A stretch of DNA of 64,000 bases from assembly GCA_965227265.1 (NCBI GenBank), contig OZ245738.1, positions 3,534,001 to 3,598,000 of the forward strand. Direction: 5' to 3'. This document shows positions 59,778 through 64,000 of the stretch, in pieces (positions within the stretch are counted from its first letter, which is position 1; the number at the start of each line of letters is the position of its first letter). The translations under genes were made by a program, and so were the position numbers. Under the pieces are notes generated by a model. That model was not told the DNA's origin, searched no databases, and worked only from the letters and a program-made list of their open reading frames with translations. The DNA is from UBA2336 sp965227265 (GTDB lineage: Bacteria; Bacteroidota; Bacteroidia; Cytophagales; Cyclobacteriaceae).

Positions 59778-60593
59778 ATGAATGCTTTGAGTCGTTTCTA
59801 CAGATTGTTAAATATCCTCAGCATTGATGTTGCGCTGGGGGCGGTTTGCTGTGCCGCCTGGTTCGCAAACTATTTTGACGTTCGATTGAGAATCTATGCT
59901 TTGATCTGTTTGGGATTAACAGTTTGGATTATCTACACCGCTGATCATCTCCTGGATGCAAGGAAAGTTAAAGGTGAGGCGTCAACGCTTAGACACAGAT
60001 TCCATCAGCAGTATTTTAAAATTTTATTTGCGCTCATGCTTATAGCTTGCATCATAAGTTTTTCATTATTGTTTTTTATCCGGGCTCAGGTTTTGCATGC
60101 AGGAATTTTCCTGATTTCTGTTGTGTTGATTTATCTGTTAGTAAGTCACTGGCTTAATTTTCTTAAAGAAATTGCTGTGGCTGTGTTGTATTGTGGCGGA
60201 GTTTTGCTTCCTGCACTTTCGCTACACCTTAACATGATCACTAGAACAGATGTGTTCGTGATGCTTTGTTTTTTTCTTACCGCGTTGATCAATGTAATTA
60301 TGTTCTCCTGGTTTGATCATGATTCAGACAAGCATGATGACTATAACTCATTTTCAATAAAGCTAGGTAGCGATTTTACAAAAAAGCTATTGACCGGGTT
60401 GTTTATAGCGCAGGGGATCTGTCTGATTCTGCTACTGCAGGCTGAGAGCTTTTCCCCATTAATTCTTTTCACAATAATGAACAGTCTTTTAGTAATGCTG
60501 TTTGTAAGATCGGCCAGGTTTAGCAGGTCTGAACATTATAGACTGCTGGGAGATGCTGTTTTCCTGATTCCAACCCTTTTTCTGATGCTTTAG
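59778..60593 (+). CDS. UbiA-like polytopic membrane protein
   Basis: A 271-residue protein with about eight or nine membrane helices. YTADHLLDARKVKGEA resembles the first Asp-rich motif of UbiA prenyltransferases (NDxxDxxxD), but the first two residues are altered, and WFDHDSDKHDDYNSFSIKLG corresponds to the second Asp-rich motif, with extra Asp/His. It may transfer a prenyl group or be a non-catalytic relative. The ATG at 59778 is preferred over an upstream TTG at 59772 that lies inside the terminator T run. Its position behind the ATP synthase terminator gives no functional hint. Confidence 0.7.
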   Translation: MNALSRFYRLLNILSIDVALGAVCCAAWFANYFDVRLRIYALICLGLTVWIIYTADHLLDARKVKGEASTLRHRFHQQYFKILFALMLIACIISFSLLFFIRAQVLHAGIFLISVVLIYLLVSHWLNFLKEIAVAVLYCGGVLLPALSLHLNMITRTDVFVMLCFFLTALINVIMFSWFDHDSDKHDDYNSFSIKLGSDFTKKLLTGLFIAQGICLILLLQAESFSPLILFTIMNSLLVMLFVRSARFSRSEHYRLLGDAVFLIPTLFLML

Positions 60594-60645
60594 AGGTAAA
60601 AAGGGAGGCTAATCCGACAAAAACGCATAAAAACATATTTGCGTT

Positions 60646-60714
60646 ATGGAGAATAGCCATTCTAAATTATCTTTAGAAACTTTAATAAAACCCATAGTCT
60701 ACTCCACCGAATAG
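60646..60714 (+). other. 22-codon leader ORF in frame with the PAS kinase, ended by TAG
   Basis: ATG at 60646 opens a frame of 22 codons ending at TAG 60712-60714. The frame continues without further stops into the kinase gene. It may be a leader peptide or a lost N-terminal extension. A near-match to the -7 consensus, CATATTTG, lies at 60634-60641. Confidence 0.35.
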
Positions 60715-60723
60715 GCCATCTTG

Positions 60724-62541
60724 ATGTACGACTTTATTCAACAATTGCCGGGAGTGATCTATGAAATAACCATCAAAGCTGATGGTTCCCGAAGCTTTAC
60801 GTTTATCAGTGCCAATAGCCAGGAGATCTTAGGATTGAAAGCTGAAGATGTTATGAGCGATCCGGCTGTACTTGATAACATTATCATTGAGGAAGACCGT
60901 GACGGATTTAATGAATCAACCCGTGGAAACCGGAACCGGGCTGAGCTGTGGAGCTGGGAAGGTCGTGTACAGATAAGAGATGAAATTCGTTGGATTGAAG
61001 CGCGATCAAACTTTGAGAAAAGTGAAGGCAGTACAATTCGCAGAGGAATCATCCTGGACATTACCGACCGAAAGCACCGCGAACAGGAAAGTGAAATTCG
61101 TTACCAGCTTTTAGTTGAACACCTTCCGCTTGGAGTGGGAGTTCACATTAACGGTAAGCTTGTGTTTGCCAATCAGTATGCGCATAAGATTATGGCTGCA
61201 AAGCCTAACGAGCTTATTGGTAAAAGTGTAATTGAGTTGGTCCACCCGGATTTCAGACCGATTGTTTTGGAACGGATGTATCGTATTGCTAAGGGTGAAT
61301 CGCTTCCTATGCTGGAGGAAAAATATGTTCGCCTGGATGGAACACCCATTGATGTAGAGACCGTTGGCATTCCCTTCATTTATAAAGGAGAACCTGCTAA
61401 CCAGATTATTGTTCGGGATATTACGGATCGTAAAAAAACTGAAGCCAACAGCAAAAAGAACGAAACACTCTTTACTCAACTGTTCAATAGTACACCCATG
61501 GGTCTTGTTATGCTGGACGAACAAGGTAAGGTCGAACAAGTAAATAATGGGTTTCAGCAAATGTTTGGCTACCGGCCGCAGGAATTGAAGGGTAAAAATC
61601 TAAATGATTTTATCGTTCCGGAAACTTTGACCAATGAAGGAATCGATCTGAACAACATCATTGCAGCAAACGAAATTGTAAGTGTAGTTACCAAACGCCA
61701 GCACCGTGATGGTCATTTAGTAGATGTATTGATTTACGGAGTACCCGTACTATTGGACAATCGCACCATTAGTATCTATGGTGTTTATGTTGATATAACC
61801 GAGCGCAGAAAAGTTGAAGAAGAATTAAAAGTCAGAAATACCGAGCTCGATAATTTTGTCTATAAAGTTTCACACGATTTGCGAGCACCACTTTCTTCTA
61901 TTCTTGGATTGGTGAATCTTGCTAAGCTTCCTGGCAATGATGATAATCCAATGGATTACATTAACATCATCGGGAAAAAAGTAGAAGACCTTGATCATTT
62001 TATCAGCGATGTATTAAGTCATTCCAAAAACCTGAAGCTTGATGTAAGCATCACGAAAGTTGACTTCAACGGAATTATTTCGAAAACCTTCATGGATCTG
62101 AATTACCTGGAAGGCGCTTCGGATGTTCTGGTTTATCGGAGAGTTGAAGGAAAAGATTTTTACGGAGATCGCTGGAGAATATCGGAGATTTTCCGGAACC
62201 TGGTTTCAAATGCTATTAAGTATAGACAGATCGGAGGCACTAAGCCTGAAATTAAAATCGAAATCGTTACCATACCCGAGGAAACAACTATTATCTTTTC
62301 AGATAACGGAATCGGAATCGAGAAGAATGATCTTGCTAAAATCTTTGAAATGTTCTACCGCGCTACCGTCCAATCCGATGGATCAGGCATCGGCCTTTAT
62401 ATTGTTAAAAATGCGGTTGAAAAGCTAGGGGGGCGCATTTCCGTAAGCAGTAAAGTTGGGTTTGGTACCACTTTTACTATTAAATTGCCGAATCGTACTG
62501 AAGAAAATCCATCGGTCAGCACCGTTCAGTACGCGATGTAA
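60724..62541 (+). CDS. Soluble multi-PAS sensor histidine kinase
   Basis: A 605-residue kinase without membrane helices. Three PAS domains follow one another (about residues 5-120, 125-240 and 245-365), each ending in a DITDRK/DITERR motif. A HisKA-like dimerisation domain has the phospho-acceptor His384 in KVSHDLRAPLSS, and the ATPase domain shows NLVSNAIKY, DNGIGI and GSGIGLYIVK. It probably senses a cytosolic ligand, redox state or light. No partner regulator is adjacent. The ATG at 60724 is chosen; a TTG at 60721 precedes it and a TAG-terminated frame lies upstream. Confidence 0.92.
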   Translation: MYDFIQQLPGVIYEITIKADGSRSFTFISANSQEILGLKAEDVMSDPAVLDNIIIEEDRDGFNESTRGNRNRAELWSWEGRVQIRDEIRWIEARSNFEKSEGSTIRRGIILDITDRKHREQESEIRYQLLVEHLPLGVGVHINGKLVFANQYAHKIMAAKPNELIGKSVIELVHPDFRPIVLERMYRIAKGESLPMLEEKYVRLDGTPIDVETVGIPFIYKGEPANQIIVRDITDRKKTEANSKKNETLFTQLFNSTPMGLVMLDEQGKVEQVNNGFQQMFGYRPQELKGKNLNDFIVPETLTNEGIDLNNIIAANEIVSVVTKRQHRDGHLVDVLIYGVPVLLDNRTISIYGVYVDITERRKVEEELKVRNTELDNFVYKVSHDLRAPLSSILGLVNLAKLPGNDDNPMDYINIIGKKVEDLDHFISDVLSHSKNLKLDVSITKVDFNGIISKTFMDLNYLEGASDVLVYRRVEGKDFYGDRWRISEIFRNLVSNAIKYRQIGGTKPEIKIEIVTIPEETTIIFSDNGIGIEKNDLAKIFEMFYRATVQSDGSGIGLYIVKNAVEKLGGRISVSSKVGFGTTFTIKLPNRTEENPSVSTVQYAM

Positions 62542-62545
62542 AATT

Positions 62546-63715
62546 ATGAAAGTCATCGAGGTAAAAACATCCCGGGAGATTCGTGAATTTTTAATGCTTC
62601 CCGTAAGGCTTTATAAGAATCAACCGCACTGGATACAGCCGCTTAATAAGGACATTGAATGGGTATTTGATCCGAAGAAGAATAAATTCTTTTCGCATGG
62701 TGAATGCATCCGATGGATTCTTGTAAATGATCATGGAGTAACCATTGGCCGCGTAGCAGCATTCATTGACAACAAGCTTCTGAACAAAGGCAACGATCAA
62801 CCAACCGGAGGGATGGGCTTTTTCGAATGCATTCATAATCAAAAGGCTGCCTTTTTGCTTTTCGATACATGCAAAGAGTGGCTGCAAGCCAGAGGTGTTG
62901 AAGCAATGGACGGCCCGATTAATTTCGGCCCCCGCGATCGTTGGTGGGGACTTTTGATAGAAGGCTATAACCTCGAGCCTAATTATCAGTGCAACTATAA
63001 TTTTCAATATTATAAAGATTTCTTCGAGGCGTATGGCTTCCAGGTATACTTCTACCAGCTTACCTACGGTAGAAAAATGATGGAGCCCTTGTCGGACAAA
63101 CTCTGGCATAAGTTTGAAGTTGTTGCAGAAGATCCAAATTATACGTTCGACTATTATAGAAGTAATAACCTCGATAAGCTTGCCGATGACATTCGGCTCG
63201 TGTACAATAAAGCCTGGGCAAAGCGCGGTGAGACGCCAGAACTTTCACAAGCGCAGGCACGAAACATGATTAAGCAAATGAAGCCAGTAATGGATAAGCA
63301 CTTGGTTTGGTTTGGCTATTATAAAGGAGAACCCATTTCGTTTTTTATATCAATACCGGAGCTCAACCAGATATTCAAGCATCTGGATGGTAAGCTTAAC
63401 TTTTGGGGTAAGCTTAAATTCCTCTGGCACCAGTGGCGTAAGACAAGTAAAAAAGCTTTCGGGATTTTATTCGGGATAGCCCCGGAGCATCATGGCAAAG
63501 GTGTAGATGGAGGAATGATTCTTGGATTTAGAAAATTGGTTCAGGAAGAGTATTTGCGTTATGAGGATTATGAGTTCGGCTGGATCGGGGATTTTAATCC
63601 GAAAATGATGCGGGTCTCTGAACAAGTGCAAACCCGAATTGTTAAGAAGCACGCAACCTATCGCAAGCTTTTTGATGAAAGCAAGCCGTTTAAACGCATG
63701 CCCATTATTGGGTAG
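62546..63715 (+). CDS. GNAT-like acyltransferase family protein, uncharacterised
   Basis: A 389-residue cytosolic protein of a family widespread in Bacteroidota. The N-terminal half has the GNAT-like strand pattern VIEVKTSREIREFLMLPVRL, GRVAAFIDN, GGMGFFECIHNQKAA and LQARGVEAMDGPINFGPRDR, and the second half has a further domain with FGYYKGEPISFFISIPEL and APEHHGKGVDGGM, recalling an acyl-CoA loop. Acetyltransferase activity is inferred from fold only. The ATG at 62546 lies five bases after the kinase stop, so the genes are probably co-transcribed; an upstream in-frame start inside the kinase gene is rejected. Confidence 0.75.
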   Translation: MKVIEVKTSREIREFLMLPVRLYKNQPHWIQPLNKDIEWVFDPKKNKFFSHGECIRWILVNDHGVTIGRVAAFIDNKLLNKGNDQPTGGMGFFECIHNQKAAFLLFDTCKEWLQARGVEAMDGPINFGPRDRWWGLLIEGYNLEPNYQCNYNFQYYKDFFEAYGFQVYFYQLTYGRKMMEPLSDKLWHKFEVVAEDPNYTFDYYRSNNLDKLADDIRLVYNKAWAKRGETPELSQAQARNMIKQMKPVMDKHLVWFGYYKGEPISFFISIPELNQIFKHLDGKLNFWGKLKFLWHQWRKTSKKAFGILFGIAPEHHGKGVDGGMILGFRKLVQEEYLRYEDYEFGWIGDFNPKMMRVSEQVQTRIVKKHATYRKLFDESKPFKRMPIIG

Positions 63716-63758
63716 ATACGTTATTCAATATTGGTCAGTTATTAATTGACCGTAAGAA

Positions 63759-64000
63759 ATGTCTGTACCGGATCCATACGCAGCCTTACGAATAGCAGAG
63801 TACCGCAGGTTCATTAGCGCACGGGTATGCATCACTATTGCTATACAAATTCAAGCGGTTGTTGTGGGCTGGCAGGTATATGAACTAACGAAAGACCCGC
63901 TTTCATTGGGCTTGATTGGATTGGCAGAGGCTTTACCATCTATTGGTGTATCACTCTATGCCGGTCATATTGCTGACATCGTTCAGCGAAAGAAAATTAT
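63759..64000 (+). CDS. MFS transporter, 5' part (continues beyond window)
   Basis: The first 80 codons of a membrane transporter start at ATG 63759. After a short cytosolic lead (MSVPDPYAALRIAEYRRF), ARVCITIAIQIQAVVVGWQVYEL is the first helix and PLSLGLIGLAEALPSIGVSLYAG the second, followed by HIADIVQRKK, the loop 2-3 signature (GxLaDrxxRRK) of the major facilitator superfamily, closest in style to the EntS-like exporters. The gene is cut by the window end. Substrate is unknown. Confidence 0.85.
   Translation, partial: MSVPDPYAALRIAEYRRFISARVCITIAIQIQAVVVGWQVYELTKDPLSLGLIGLAEALPSIGVSLYAGHIADIVQRKKI

Noticed and set aside
61111..61560. 149-codon minus-strand frame in the PAS kinase
   Set aside because: Overlaps coding sequence of well-conserved PAS domains; no independent evidence.
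62591..63109. 172-codon minus-strand frame in the GNAT-like gene
   Set aside because: Antisense shadow of a conserved gene.
1..64000. Type IX secretion cargo with C-terminal sorting domains
   Set aside because: No exported protein here ends with a recognisable type A or B sorting domain; the window holds machinery, not obvious cargo.
1..64000. tRNA, rRNA, CRISPR arrays, insertion sequences and prophage genes
   Set aside because: I looked in all gaps and saw no cloverleaf-like segments, spaced repeats, transposase-like frames or phage genes.

Overview
The window looks like chromosomal core-genome DNA from a member of the Bacteroidota, most likely order Cytophagales. The evidence is a complete porP-gldK-gldL-gldM-gldN type IX secretion/gliding block, a SprE/PorW homologue, a LytS/LytTR two-component pair, a DUF4271-hemD pair, an F-type ATP synthase operon lacking atpD and atpC (the beta and epsilon genes are usually elsewhere in this phylum), and many promoters with the Bacteroidota -7 consensus TAnnTTTG. 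Shine-Dalgarno sequences are mostly absent. I see no rRNA, tRNA, CRISPR array, insertion sequence or phage gene. Gene density is very high and few gaps exceed 200 bases. Assignment to an order is inference from gene content.

Layout. 1-12 kb: the 3' end of a large envelope protein, an M20 dipeptidase, DsbD, an M23 endopeptidase, a patatin with a beta-barrel tail, and two OmpA-family proteins in tandem. 12-25.5 kb: a secreted transglutaminase-like protein, aldehyde dehydrogenase, an AsmA-like protein, Tag glycosylase, a lipoprotein glycosidase-like gene overlapping an exported but frameshifted RidA gene, a DoxX-like protein, a small orphan ORF, RluD, a lipoprotein, glutamate dehydrogenase and an aldo/keto reductase. 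25.5-35.4 kb: a secreted WD40-like caspase, UvrA, a LytS-type kinase and LytTR regulator, an outer-membrane barrel protein and a second secreted caspase. 35.4-39.6 kb: a TerB-like protein, a cyclase-family hydrolase and HemW on the minus strand, divergent from DUF4271-hemD.

39.7-53.5 kb is the cell-envelope machine region. PorP/SprF and GldKLMN are on the plus strand. Convergent to them is a minus-strand operon sprE/porW - class A penicillin-binding protein - uvrC. Divergent from sprE is an M23 protein - bactofilin - thioredoxin set that runs directly into atpZ-atpI-atpBEFHAG (54-59.7 kb). The window ends with a UbiA-like membrane protein, a soluble multi-PAS histidine kinase, a GNAT-like protein and the start of an MFS transporter.

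Most genes are recognisable housekeeping or envelope genes. The best candidate for something not well described is the 31.0-35.4 kb set: LytS/LytTR pair, palindrome-bearing promoter, exported barrel and exported caspase. Other notable points are a carbohydrate-binding-module-like insertion inside GldN, a signal-peptide-bearing RidA with a single-base frameshift, strong hairpins inside the ATP synthase operon, and an M23 peptidase whose second HxH residue is cysteine.
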